Position numbers and translations under genes: made by a program. From Eubacteriales bacterium (GTDB lineage Bacteria; Bacillota_A; Clostridia; Christensenellales; Aristaeellaceae): a stretch of 5,015 bases of DNA. This document shows, one piece after another, positions 1 through 5,015 of this stretch; position 1 is the stretch's first letter; each line of letters starts with the position of its first letter. The stretch covers positions 1 to 5,015 of the forward strand of contig JAQUXV010000232.1 of NCBI GenBank assembly GCA_028692205.1, read 5' to 3'. A model generated the notes under the pieces. That model was not told the DNA's origin and made no database searches. It saw only the letters and a program-made list of their open reading frames with translations.

Positions 1-802
1 TGGCGACGATGTTGCCGATATCATACCCCATGGGGCCGTAGAAGGCAAATTCCGGGTCGAACACGCGGGTGCTGTCCGGCTTTACGAAGATGGAGCCGGT
101 GTGCAGATCGCCGTGAATCAGCGCCTGTGCGTTGTTCATAAAATCGAACTTGATTTTCGCAATTTCCAGATGTAGCTTTTGATCCTCATACAGCTCTTTC
201 TTTACGAAATCAGCGTTTTGGGGGAACACGAGGTTGCGGTGGTTGCAGTCGTTATACGGCTCGGTCAGCACCAGGTCCTCGGTGATCTCGCAAAGCTCGG
301 GATTGATGAAGCTTTTCACCATTTCCTTCTTCGCCTTGTGCTCCATCGCCACATCCGTGGTTTGCAAAAGGGTGTTGACCATGTAGGTGGAAATGTCGTC
401 GGCGAAGCGCGGGAACGTTTCATGCCGCATCAGAGCGTAGCGCATCAGCTCGTGGTCGGACAGGTCTTCCATCACGCAGGCGCACATTACGGTGTCGTAG
501 CCGTAAATTTCCGGCACCAGCCCGGGCGCGTACTTGCCCTGCAGTTGCAGGATCAGGCTTTCGATGCGGTTGCGATCCGTGGATACCTTCATCTCGGCGG
601 AAATCCGCAGGCTTACGCCGGCCTGTTTCACGATCACGCTCTTGCCGGTTTTCGCGTCTACAACGCGAAAAACATAGTTGAGGTTGCCGTCGCCGATTTC
701 CTTGGTGGTCAACTCGGCATCCTTGGGCATATAGCCCTTTTCCTTTACATACTCCAGAACGTCGGGGGTTTTCATTAAGAAGTAGGTGTCGAAGCGGGAC
801 AT
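1..802 (-). CDS. mtnK: S-methyl-5-thioribose kinase, C-terminus cut by window edge
   Basis: This cytoplasmic kinase phosphorylates the 1-hydroxyl of 5-methylthioribose with ATP, in methionine/methylthioadenosine salvage. The reading frame is open for 267 codons from ATG at 802 and leaves the window at position 1. The known B. subtilis enzyme is about 397 residues, so roughly 130 C-terminal residues are missing. The start FDTYFLM, the glycine-rich loop [11 protein letters not shown] (about residues 38-48), the catalytic [11 protein letters not shown] (Asp232) and the metal-binding [17 protein letters not shown] (Asp249, Glu251) are hallmarks of MtnK rather than of a generic aminoglycoside-kinase-fold protein. 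A ribosome binding site AGGAAGGAAG (811-820) sits 8 bases before the ATG and supports the start. The gene lies 45 bases after the CoA-transferase beta gene, as the last visible gene of the operon. MtnK homologues can also act on 5-deoxyribose, so the physiological sugar is not settled by sequence. Confidence 0.95.
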   Translation of the reverse strand, partial: MSRFDTYFLMKTPDVLEYVKEKGYMPKDAELTTKEIGDGNLNYVFRVVDAKTGKSVIVKQAGVSLRISAEMKVSTDRNRIESLILQLQGKYAPGLVPEIYGYDTVMCACVMEDLSDHELMRYALMRHETFPRFADDISTYMVNTLLQTTDVAMEHKAKKEMVKSFINPELCEITEDLVLTEPYNDCNHRNLVFPQNADFVKKELYEDQKLHLEIAKIKFDFMNNAQALIHGDLHTGSIFVKPDSTRVFDPEFAFYGPMGYDIGNIVA

Positions 803-810
803 GGGCAAGA

Positions 811-820
811 CTTCCTTCCT
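811..820 (-). promoter_or_regulatory. ribosome binding site of mtnK
   Basis: The minus strand reads AGGAAGGAAG, with 8 bases between the proximal AGGAAG and ATG at 802. It fixes the mtnK start. No promoter or terminator is evident in the 45-base gap (803-847), so mtnK is probably cotranscribed with the genes upstream. Confidence 0.75.
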
Positions 821-847
821 TAATATGAGATGATGAAACGGGTTCGA

Positions 848-1564
848 TTACCGAAATTCCAGATCGCGCAGATCCTGAGGGTCGATCTCGCGAAGCGCGT
901 TCAGCTCTTCCGCGGTCGGCGGCGGGGTGGACGTCAGGGTCAGGTACCGGATGGGAAAGGCAGTGTTGGCGGCGACTTCCTCAATGCTGGAGGTTGGGTG
1001 AACGGACTGCAGAATCAGCTCGCCCTGATACATCGTAAAGTGGCAAAGCGGAGTAACGATATCGCTCACGTTGCCGCGCGCGGTTACAAAATCCACCTTT
1101 TCCACAAACGTGCGCCGGTCGTGCTTGGTGCGCCAGATGATCGCGCGTTTGGCCGTGGGGATCAGCACGGCGCTGCCCGCGCCGCCCGGCAGGCGAACCT
1201 TGGGCTTTTTGTAATCGCCGATCACCGAGGCGTTCACGCTGCCGTGGTTGTCAAACTGAACGCCGCTTAAAAACGCCACGTCCAGCCCACCGCGCATGCT
1301 GAGGTCGAACACCTCCCGAAGCGGAAACTCCGCCTCGGCGCTCTGCCACAGCTCGTCCCCCGCGCTGGTGAAGCGCTGCAGGCGGGGCGAACGGGGGTCC
1401 ACACCGCCGGGAATGTTCAGGTGTACGGCGTTGGGCGCGTGGGTGCGCCGGGCCAGCATCGACGCAATCATCGGCATGTGGGAGCTTACACCTTGGAAAA
1501 CCGTCTCCCCATCCCGGATCAGCCGCGCCATGCAGACCGTCATAATATCGCAGGTCCTCAGCAT
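848..1564 (-). CDS. Family I CoA-transferase-like beta subunit lacking the catalytic Glu
   Basis: The product is 238 residues from ATG at 1564. An upstream in-frame ATG at 1594 would add 10 residues, but it lies inside the alpha gene, whereas AAAGGAG (1573-1579) is well placed for 1564. The protein resembles glutaconate CoA-transferase subunit B: the block MPMIASMLARRTHAPNA (residues 30-46), GVQFDNHGSVNASVIGDY, the phosphate/CoA loop LPGGAGSA, RRTFVEKVDFVT, and a C-terminal LREIDP. In family I transferases the catalytic Glu forming the CoA thioester sits in an ESG motif (Glu54 in Acidaminococcus GctB). Here the aligned stretch is LNIPGGVDP (residues 49-57), with Ile51 or Pro52 where Glu should be. 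The same loss is known in IpdAB, a CoA-transferase-fold hydrolase of steroid-ring catabolism. The family assignment is therefore firm but the reaction is open. The gene follows the alpha gene with a single base between them, typical of a translationally coupled heteromer. Confidence 0.88.
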   Translation of the reverse strand: MLRTCDIMTVCMARLIRDGETVFQGVSSHMPMIASMLARRTHAPNAVHLNIPGGVDPRSPRLQRFTSAGDELWQSAEAEFPLREVFDLSMRGGLDVAFLSGVQFDNHGSVNASVIGDYKKPKVRLPGGAGSAVLIPTAKRAIIWRTKHDRRTFVEKVDFVTARGNVSDIVTPLCHFTMYQGELILQSVHPTSSIEEVAANTAFPIRYLTLTSTPPPTAEELNALREIDPQDLRDLEFR

Positions 1565-1565
1565 G

Positions 1566-2360
1566 TCACGCTCTCCTTTGCAGCCACTCCGCAAGTTCCG
1601 CGCCGTTTTGCAGGCTCAGGAAGGAGCGGATGCCGTCGTCTCCGGGGCTGTAGCAACCGTGGCAGGCGCAGGGCTGCGCGCCTCGCGGCGCATAAACAAC
1701 GGCGCTCACCAGAAAATGCGGGATATCGGCCTTTACGTCTCCCGAGGCAAAGTACGCATCCCCCACCATGCGCTCCGCCGTAACGATCACGGTTTTGGAA
1801 GCGCGGGAAAGCAAAATATCGTCGTACTGCGGGCCCGTAATCAGCGCATTGCCCTTTTCATCGGCAATCTGCGCGTGTACGATGCTCACGTCCGGCCGGA
1901 GGGCGCGAACGGCGTTGAGCGTCTCCCCGGTAAAGGGGTCGGTCACCGCGGAAAAGTAGTCGTTGGCGGCCACCAGGTCGCTCACCTTCAGCCCCCGCAC
2001 CGGCATAAACGGAATGCCATAGCTCGCCGCCCGCAGCGCGGAAATGACGGTGTAGCAGGCGTGCTCGTGCGCGGTCACGCTGCCGCTTTGCACGGCTTTG
2101 CGGTAATGCCCGCAGAGGCCGTATTCCGTCTCGTAGCTGATAAAGCCCGCATCCACGCTCTGCACGCAGCCCGCAAAGCAAAGCAGATCCACATCCATGC
2201 CCCCGGCGGTTTTCACCAGCCGAAGCCCGCGCTTTTTCTGCCGGGCCAGCTCCATCACCGCCGCCATCGGCGCACGGTTCAGGGTGTTGCCGCCCAACCC
2301 CAGCAGGGCTCCGTCGGGCACGGCCGCCGCCGCGGTGGCAAGATCGGTCAGTTTACCCAT
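1566..2360 (-). CDS. Family I CoA-transferase-like alpha subunit
   Basis: A 264-residue protein resembling the A subunits of glutaconate/acyl CoA-transferases and IpdA. Visible features are the N-terminal DGALLGLGGNTLNRAPMA (residues 16-33, the conserved glycine-rich GxGG loop), the LVKTAGGMDVDLLCFAG strand-turn, ETEYGLCGHYRKAVQSG (residues 77-93, matching the family's region before an Arg-rich helix), GIPFMPVRGL, DVSIVHAQIADEKGNA (the common VHAQ-D-GN motif) and the near C-terminal GCYSPGDDG. It is shorter than GctA (about 320 residues) yet looks complete at both ends. The C-terminal region carries a Cys-x-Cys-His-x-Cys cluster (residues 231-236) where many relatives have AHPTSCY. GAGGTG (2366-2371) precedes the ATG by 5 bases. 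It should pair with the beta subunit encoded immediately downstream. Because that subunit lacks the catalytic Glu, the pair may be a hydrolase or lyase on a CoA ester instead of a transferase. Confidence 0.88.
   Translation of the reverse strand: MGKLTDLATAAAAVPDGALLGLGGNTLNRAPMAAVMELARQKKRGLRLVKTAGGMDVDLLCFAGCVQSVDAGFISYETEYGLCGHYRKAVQSGSVTAHEHACYTVISALRAASYGIPFMPVRGLKVSDLVAANDYFSAVTDPFTGETLNAVRALRPDVSIVHAQIADEKGNALITGPQYDDILLSRASKTVIVTAERMVGDAYFASGDVKADIPHFLVSAVVYAPRGAQPCACHGCYSPGDDGIRSFLSLQNGAELAEWLQRRA
1571..1579 (-). promoter_or_regulatory. ribosome binding site deciding the beta-subunit start
   Basis: The minus strand reads AAAGGAGAG; the AAAGGAG core is 8 bases from ATG at 1564. It lies within the last codons of the alpha gene and selects the 1564 start over the longer frame starting at 1594. 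Confidence 0.8.
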
Positions 2361-2393
2361 GGGAGCACCTCGCTTTTCGTGGTTCGCCGCGCC

Positions 2394-3725
2394 TCATTTG
2401 GCGGCGTTGGCGGCGATGTGTACCGCGTCCCATACGCTGGCGAAAGGCGGCGCGTAGGCCAGATCCACCGTGCCCAGTTCCGCGGTGGAAAGCCCCGCGT
2501 GGATGGCGGTAGCGAAAATATCCAGCCGCAATACGGCGTTGCGCGCACCGGCAATGTTGGCCCCCAACAGGCGCAGCGTGCGTTTTTCATAGATCAGTTC
2601 TATCGTAAGCTTTACGGGGTCGGGGTAGTAGGCGGGGTGATCCGTCGCGGTCACCAGCTTTACGGCATAATCGTATCCCTTGCGTTTGGCGTCGGCCTCG
2701 CCAAGCCCCGTGCGGCCCATTTCCAGCCCGCACACCTTGATGGCCGCGGTGCCCAGCGCCCCTTCGAACACCGTATGCCCGCCGGCCATGTTGCCCCCGG
2801 CGATGCGCCCGCACTTGTTGGCCACCGTTCCCAGCGGCAGAAAGTAGTTTTCTTCAGCGACGCGGTGCCAGCACACCGCGCAATCCCCCGCCGCAAAAAT
2901 ATCCTGCAGGCTGGTGCGCTGTTCGCGGTCCACGACCAGCGCGCCGTTTCTCGCCATGGCGAGTTTTGTATCCTTCAGGAAGCCCGTGGCGGGCACAATG
3001 CCCACCGAAACCAGCACGATATCAGCGGAGTATTCGCCCCGGTCAGTGCGCACAATCCGGTGATCCCCTTCGTCGATAAACGCGGTCACGCGTTCTCCAA
3101 GGCGCAGGGTAACGCCGTTTTTCTCCAGCTCCTGCGCCGCCAGTTCCGAAAACGGCGGCTCAAACGGCGCCAGCAGGCGCTCGGCCGCTTCGATGATCGT
3201 CACCTTTTTCCGCAGGTGCAGCATCGCCTCCGCCATTTCCACCCCGATGTAACCGCCGCCGACGATCACCACGTTTTCCGCCTCTGGAATGCGGGCGATC
3301 TTTTCAAACAGCAGGCCGTCCTCCATGGTTTTCACATAGAACACGGCGGGCAGGTCGGCCCCGGGTACCTTCGGCATCACGCTGTCGCAGCCGACGCCGA
3401 TCATCAGCACATCGTAGGAATCGGCAAAGGTTTCGCCGGTATCCAGGTTGCGAACTTCCACGCGTTTCGCTTCCGGGTCCACCCGGTAAGCCTCGTGGCG
3501 CAGAAAGGTGCGAATGCCCAGCCGGTCGTACTGCTCCCGCGTGCGGGCGATCAGCAATGCGGGGTTTTCGTTAAAGCCCCCGATAAAGTAGGGCAGTCCG
3601 CAGGCCCCATAAGATAGGAAACTTCCCCGTTCGTACACCGTAACCTCTGCGTCCGGCCTTTCCCGCTTCAGCTTGGACGCGGCGCTCATGCCCGCGGCCA
3701 CGCCGCCCAGTACGATCGCTTTCAT
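2394..3725 (-). CDS. FAD-dependent NAD(P)-disulfide oxidoreductase, CoA-disulfide reductase/NADH oxidase type
   Basis: A 443-residue flavoprotein of full family length. The N-terminal FAD fold starts with GGVAAGMSAASKLKR (residues 7-21), followed by YERGSFLSYGACGLPY, which contains the single redox Cys42 of the CoA-disulfide reductase/NADH oxidase/NADH peroxidase group. The NAD(P) fold is at 152-182 (GGGYIGVEMAE at 156-166); Glu179 at the end of the second strand favours NADH. The second FAD motif DIFAAGDCA is at 275-283, and a dimerisation domain follows to the end. YAPPFASVWD near the C-terminus (Tyr424) matches the YAPP segment that supplies an active-site Tyr in CoA-disulfide reductase. 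There is no C-terminal rhodanese domain. GGAGGG (3732-3737) is 6 bases before the ATG. It lies 27 bases after the aldolase and 33 bases before the CoA-transferase-like genes. Reduction of CoA disulfide, persulfide or O2 cannot be separated by sequence alone; a link to CoA-thiol chemistry fits the neighbours but is inference. Confidence 0.9.
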   Translation of the reverse strand: MKAIVLGGVAAGMSAASKLKRERPDAEVTVYERGSFLSYGACGLPYFIGGFNENPALLIARTREQYDRLGIRTFLRHEAYRVDPEAKRVEVRNLDTGETFADSYDVLMIGVGCDSVMPKVPGADLPAVFYVKTMEDGLLFEKIARIPEAENVVIVGGGYIGVEMAEAMLHLRKKVTIIEAAERLLAPFEPPFSELAAQELEKNGVTLRLGERVTAFIDEGDHRIVRTDRGEYSADIVLVSVGIVPATGFLKDTKLAMARNGALVVDREQRTSLQDIFAAGDCAVCWHRVAEENYFLPLGTVANKCGRIAGGNMAGGHTVFEGALGTAAIKVCGLEMGRTGLGEADAKRKGYDYAVKLVTATDHPAYYPDPVKLTIELIYEKRTLRLLGANIAGARNAVLRLDIFATAIHAGLSTAELGTVDLAYAPPFASVWDAVHIAANAAK

Positions 3726-3752
3726 GCCATACCCTCCGCCCGTTCGGCGTTT

Positions 3753-4610
3753 TTAACGGTTCAACCCCTGCAGGCGCTCCAGCACCGCGCGGGTAATCGC
3801 CTGCACGTCCGCCTCGCTTTGCGCGGCGTTGCCCGCGCAGCCGCAGGCCTGCGCCGTCAGCGGCGAGGTTCCGGCAGGCGAATTGCCGGCAATTACATCC
3901 TGTGTGTTGGTGGGGCGCGCCGAGCAGGGCGGAACCCCGCCGGACGTGATGCCCAGCCGGTTGCGAATCTCAATCAGTTCGTTTACCTGGTCGCAGCTCA
4001 GCACATTCGCCTTTCCGATAATATTGCCCGTGTACATGATAACCATGGCGTAATGCTCGGTGGATTCGAGGCGGTACCACGCCTCCATGAGCGATTTCCC
4101 CCATGCCACCGCGCCGTGGTTGGCCAGCAGCAGGGCGTTGTAATCCTTCACAAACGGGGCGATGGAATCCGGGATGCCCTGCGAACCGGGCGCTTCGTAA
4201 TGCACGCAGGGCACGGTGCCCAGGTTCACCAGCGCTTCGGGGTAAATAGCCTTGTCCAACCCGATGCCCGCAATGGCGAACGATGTGCTGATTGGCGGAT
4301 GCGCGTGGCACACGCCCATCACCGTAGGATCTTCCTGATAAATACGGAGGTGCATTTTCGCTTCACTGGACGGGCCCCGCTCGCCCTGGCGCAGCACTGT
4401 GCCGTCCAGCCGCAGCTTGACCATTTCATCCTCGCACATGAAGCCCTTGGAAACGCCCGTAGGGGTTGTCCAGATAATGTCGTCATCCACTTTACAGCTG
4501 ATGTTTCCGTCGTTGGCGGCCACAAAATTCTTCTGGTACATCCGCTTTCCGATTTCCACAATCAGCCTTTTAGCTTCCTCATCCGTAGGGTACCGGCGCT
4601 CAATTCCCAT
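3753..4610 (-). CDS. Class II (zinc) sugar-phosphate aldolase with C-terminal encapsulation-peptide-like tail
   Basis: A cytosolic or compartment-targeted aldolase of the FucA/AraD/Ald2 fold, expected to split a ketose-1-phosphate into DHAP and an aldehyde. The catalytic domain is about residues 1-220. Its motifs are NDGNIS (33-38), TPTGVSKG (49-56), SSE with the likely catalytic Glu83, zinc ligands His102 and His104 in CHAHPP, and His165 in LLLANHGAVAWG. FucA and Ald2-type enzymes usually stop near 215-225 residues. This one continues with a low-complexity Pro/Gly/Ser/Thr/Ala/Cys linker (about 222-265) and a terminal helix EADVQAITRAVLERLQ (266-281). The neighbouring mtnK points to 5-(methylthio)ribulose-1-phosphate or 5-deoxyribulose-1-phosphate as substrate, but the fold alone would also allow fuculose- or rhamnulose-phosphate. 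It is first in the operon; AGGTG (4618-4622) lies 7 bases before the ATG. Confidence 0.92.
   Translation of the reverse strand: MGIERRYPTDEEAKRLIVEIGKRMYQKNFVAANDGNISCKVDDDIIWTTPTGVSKGFMCEDEMVKLRLDGTVLRQGERGPSSEAKMHLRIYQEDPTVMGVCHAHPPISTSFAIAGIGLDKAIYPEALVNLGTVPCVHYEAPGSQGIPDSIAPFVKDYNALLLANHGAVAWGKSLMEAWYRLESTEHYAMVIMYTGNIIGKANVLSCDQVNELIEIRNRLGITSGGVPPCSARPTNTQDVIAGNSPAGTSPLTAQACGCAGNAAQSEADVQAITRAVLERLQGLNR
3768..3947 (-). other. Linker plus amphipathic helix of the aldolase, candidate microcompartment encapsulation peptide
   Basis: The segment encodes residues 222-281. The linker (222-265) is rich in Pro, Gly, Ser, Thr and Ala, has Cys229, Cys256 and Cys258, and shows no predicted domain. 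The terminal helix (266-281) places Val269, Ile272, Val276, Leu277 and Leu280 on one face and Asp, Gln, Arg and Glu on the other. A flexible linker followed by a 15-18 residue amphipathic helix is the recognised form of bacterial microcompartment encapsulation peptides, and such tails are known on aldolases of fucose/rhamnose compartments. No shell protein gene is in the window, so targeting is inferred. Confidence 0.6.
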
Positions 4611-4638
4611 CTGCCTTCACCTGCACGCTTTCGAATTT

Positions 4639-4694
4639 TGAACATGCCGCGCTATTGTTTAGCGCTGTACAATATAAACACCATTGCTTGTTCA
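4639..4694 (-). promoter_or_regulatory. Structured leader RNA of the aldolase operon
   Basis: Two nested inverted repeats occur just after the predicted transcription start. The outer arms are at 4686-4694 and 4639-4647 (TGAACA/TGTTCA plus an A-A mismatch and two GC pairs). The inner hairpin is GCGCTA / TAGCGC at 4649-4665 with a 5-base loop. A 20-base single-stranded stretch (4666-4685) lies on one side. There is no poly-U tract, so it is not an intrinsic terminator. It matches no riboswitch class I can recognise. The inner repeat could alternatively be a protein operator. Confidence 0.4.
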
Positions 4695-4701
4695 TGACAC
4701 C

Positions 4702-4730
4702 ATTATAGTTTTTTCATGTACTAATGTCAA
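4702..4730 (-). promoter_or_regulatory. Consensus sigma-A promoter of the aldolase operon
   Basis: On the minus strand the -35 is TTGACA (4730-4725) and the -10 is TATAAT (4707-4702), with a 17-base spacer. All twelve bases match consensus. Transcription should start near 4695, giving a leader of about 85 bases before the aldolase ATG at 4610. A promoter this strong is usually held in check by a repressor. TTCATG occurs on both sides of the -10 (4691-4696 and 4713-4718, 22 bases or two helical turns apart) and is a possible operator. Confidence 0.88.
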
Positions 4731-4875
4731 CACTAATCAACCAATATTTAAACTGTAAAATCGACTAATCACTAAACATTATTTGTACAAACGAACTTCA
4801 ATCTCTTATATATCAACGCTTTTTCACGTTATTTGTTGTTTATTAAATTAATACTGAAAATACCTGAATTATCAC

Positions 4876-4904
4876 TTGCCAATAAATAAAAAAGGTGCTA
4901 TACT
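4876..4904 (+). promoter_or_regulatory. Sigma-A promoter of the divergent secreted-protein gene
   Basis: The -35 is TTGCCA (4876-4881) and the -10 is TATACT (4899-4904), with a 17-base spacer and a TGC extended -10 directly upstream. Transcription should begin near 4911, leaving a short leader of about 54 bases. The upstream flank is AT-rich and includes the palindrome TATTAA-A-TTAATA, which could act as an UP element or an operator. Confidence 0.82.
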
Positions 4905-4914
4905 GTGTTCAACA

Positions 4915-4940
4915 AGGGTTACGCGCTAGGCCGAAACCCT
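4915..4940 (+). promoter_or_regulatory. Hairpin in the leader of the divergent gene
   Basis: AGGGTT (4915-4920) pairs with AACCCT (4935-4940). An A-A mismatch and two further pairs (CG/CG) extend it inward to an 8-base loop. It begins within a few bases of the predicted transcript 5' end and is 12 bases upstream of the ribosome binding site. It may stabilise the mRNA 5' end; no U-tract follows, so it is not a terminator. Confidence 0.4.
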
Positions 4941-4952
4941 ACAGAATTGAAT

Positions 4953-4959
4953 AGGAGGG
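4953..4959 (+). promoter_or_regulatory. ribosome binding site of the divergent gene
   Basis: AGGAGGG lies 5 bases before ATG at 4965, a near-perfect Shine-Dalgarno sequence. With the promoter upstream it makes a 17-codon fragment credible as a real gene start. Confidence 0.85.
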
Positions 4960-4964
4960 TCACC

Positions 4965-5015
4965 ATGAAAAAGTTTGTCGCTCTCGTATTGGCTTTGGTA
5001 ATGCTCTTCGCGCTG
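4965..5015 (+). CDS. Start of a secreted protein or lipoprotein, possibly a transporter binding protein (partial)
   Basis: Only the first 17 codons are in the window. They read MKKFVALVLALVMLFAL: two lysines followed by an uninterrupted hydrophobic stretch, the n- and h-regions of a Sec signal peptide. The lipobox or cleavage site would lie just past the window end. In Firmicutes, a signal peptide of this style, divergently placed beside a sugar-phosphate catabolic operon, most often begins a solute-binding lipoprotein of an ABC importer, for example one for nucleosides. That identity is inference from context; no mature-domain residue is visible. Confidence 0.75.
   Translation, partial: MKKFVALVLALVMLFAL

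Larger units (their letters stand above)
4611..4964. other. AT-rich divergent regulatory region
   Basis: The 354 bases between the two divergent genes hold no credible coding frame and are far more AT-rich than the genes. They contain both promoters, a minus-strand leader of about 85 bases, a plus-strand leader of about 54 bases, and about 145 bases between the two -35 boxes (4731-4875). Short repeats in that stretch are the palindrome TTTGTACAAA (4782-4791), the palindrome TATTAA-A-TTAATA (4841-4853), and the direct repeat ACTAATCA (4732-4739 and 4764-4771, 32 bases apart). No regulator is encoded in the window to assign to these sites. Confidence 0.7.

Noticed and set aside
179..778. A 199-codon open frame on the plus strand opposite mtnK
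   Set aside because: The minus-strand frame carries full MtnK motifs ([17 protein letters not shown]). The plus-strand product is a His/Val/Gly-rich shadow with no ribosome binding site.
1565..1594. Upstream in-frame start (1594) for the beta subunit
   Set aside because: The 10 extra residues lie inside the alpha gene and have no family match. AAAGGAG is correctly spaced for the 1564 ATG.
1296..3617. A 773-codon open frame on the plus strand, antisense to three operon genes
   Set aside because: Its product is rich in Arg, Gly, His and Ala with no recognisable domain, and it lies opposite genes with clear motifs. It arises because GC-rich third positions suppress stops in the antisense frame.
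3726..3752. CGCC/GGCG mini-hairpin between the aldolase and oxidoreductase genes as a terminator
   Set aside because: Only four pairs, no U-tract after it, and it abuts the next gene's ribosome binding site; continuous transcription is more likely.
3819..4697. A 292-codon plus-strand frame opposite the aldolase, running into the intergenic region
   Set aside because: It overlaps the aldolase with its intact zinc ligands and would cross the operon leader and stop just before the promoter; composition is that of an antisense shadow.
4813..4826. A catabolite-responsive (cre) element around TCAACGCTTTTTCA
   Set aside because: The halves are out of register by one base relative to the cre consensus on both strands.

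Overview
The window looks like a piece of a Gram-positive, Clostridia-type genome. Genes are GC-rich, each has a good Shine-Dalgarno sequence, and the one long intergenic region is AT-rich with consensus sigma-A promoters. The closest family resemblances are also those of anaerobic Firmicutes. The taxon is inferred from style only.

Layout. Five genes lie head to tail on the minus strand and fill positions 4610 down to 1: a class II aldolase with an unusual C-terminal tail, an FAD/NAD(P) disulfide oxidoreductase of the CoA-disulfide reductase/NADH oxidase type, the alpha and beta subunits of a family I CoA-transferase-like enzyme, and S-methyl-5-thioribose kinase (mtnK), which runs off the left edge. 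Gaps are 1 to 45 bases and no terminator is visible between the genes, so they read as one operon. Its promoter is a perfect TTGACA-N17-TATAAT at 4730-4702. Divergently, a plus-strand gene begins at 4965. Only its first 17 codons are present and they encode a signal-peptide start, as expected for a secreted or lipoprotein component such as a transporter binding protein. It has its own promoter at 4876-4904.

How the genes may work together. MtnK plus a class II aldolase is the signature of the DHAP shunt, which salvages 5'-methylthioadenosine or 5'-deoxyadenosine. The freed 5-methylthioribose (or 5-deoxyribose) is phosphorylated, isomerised and split into DHAP and an aldehyde (2-methylthioacetaldehyde or acetaldehyde). 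The isomerase (MtnA type) is not in the window and may follow mtnK beyond position 1. The oxidoreductase and the CoA-transferase-like pair are not standard shunt members and suggest an added route for handling the aldehyde or its acid/CoA derivative.

Most notable points. (1) The aldolase carries a roughly 45-residue Pro/Gly/Ser/Cys-rich linker ending in a short amphipathic helix, which resembles a bacterial-microcompartment encapsulation peptide. (2) The CoA-transferase beta subunit lacks the catalytic glutamate of true family I transferases, so this pair may not be a CoA-transferase. (3) The operon leader has no room for a SAM riboswitch but can form a compact two-stem structure.
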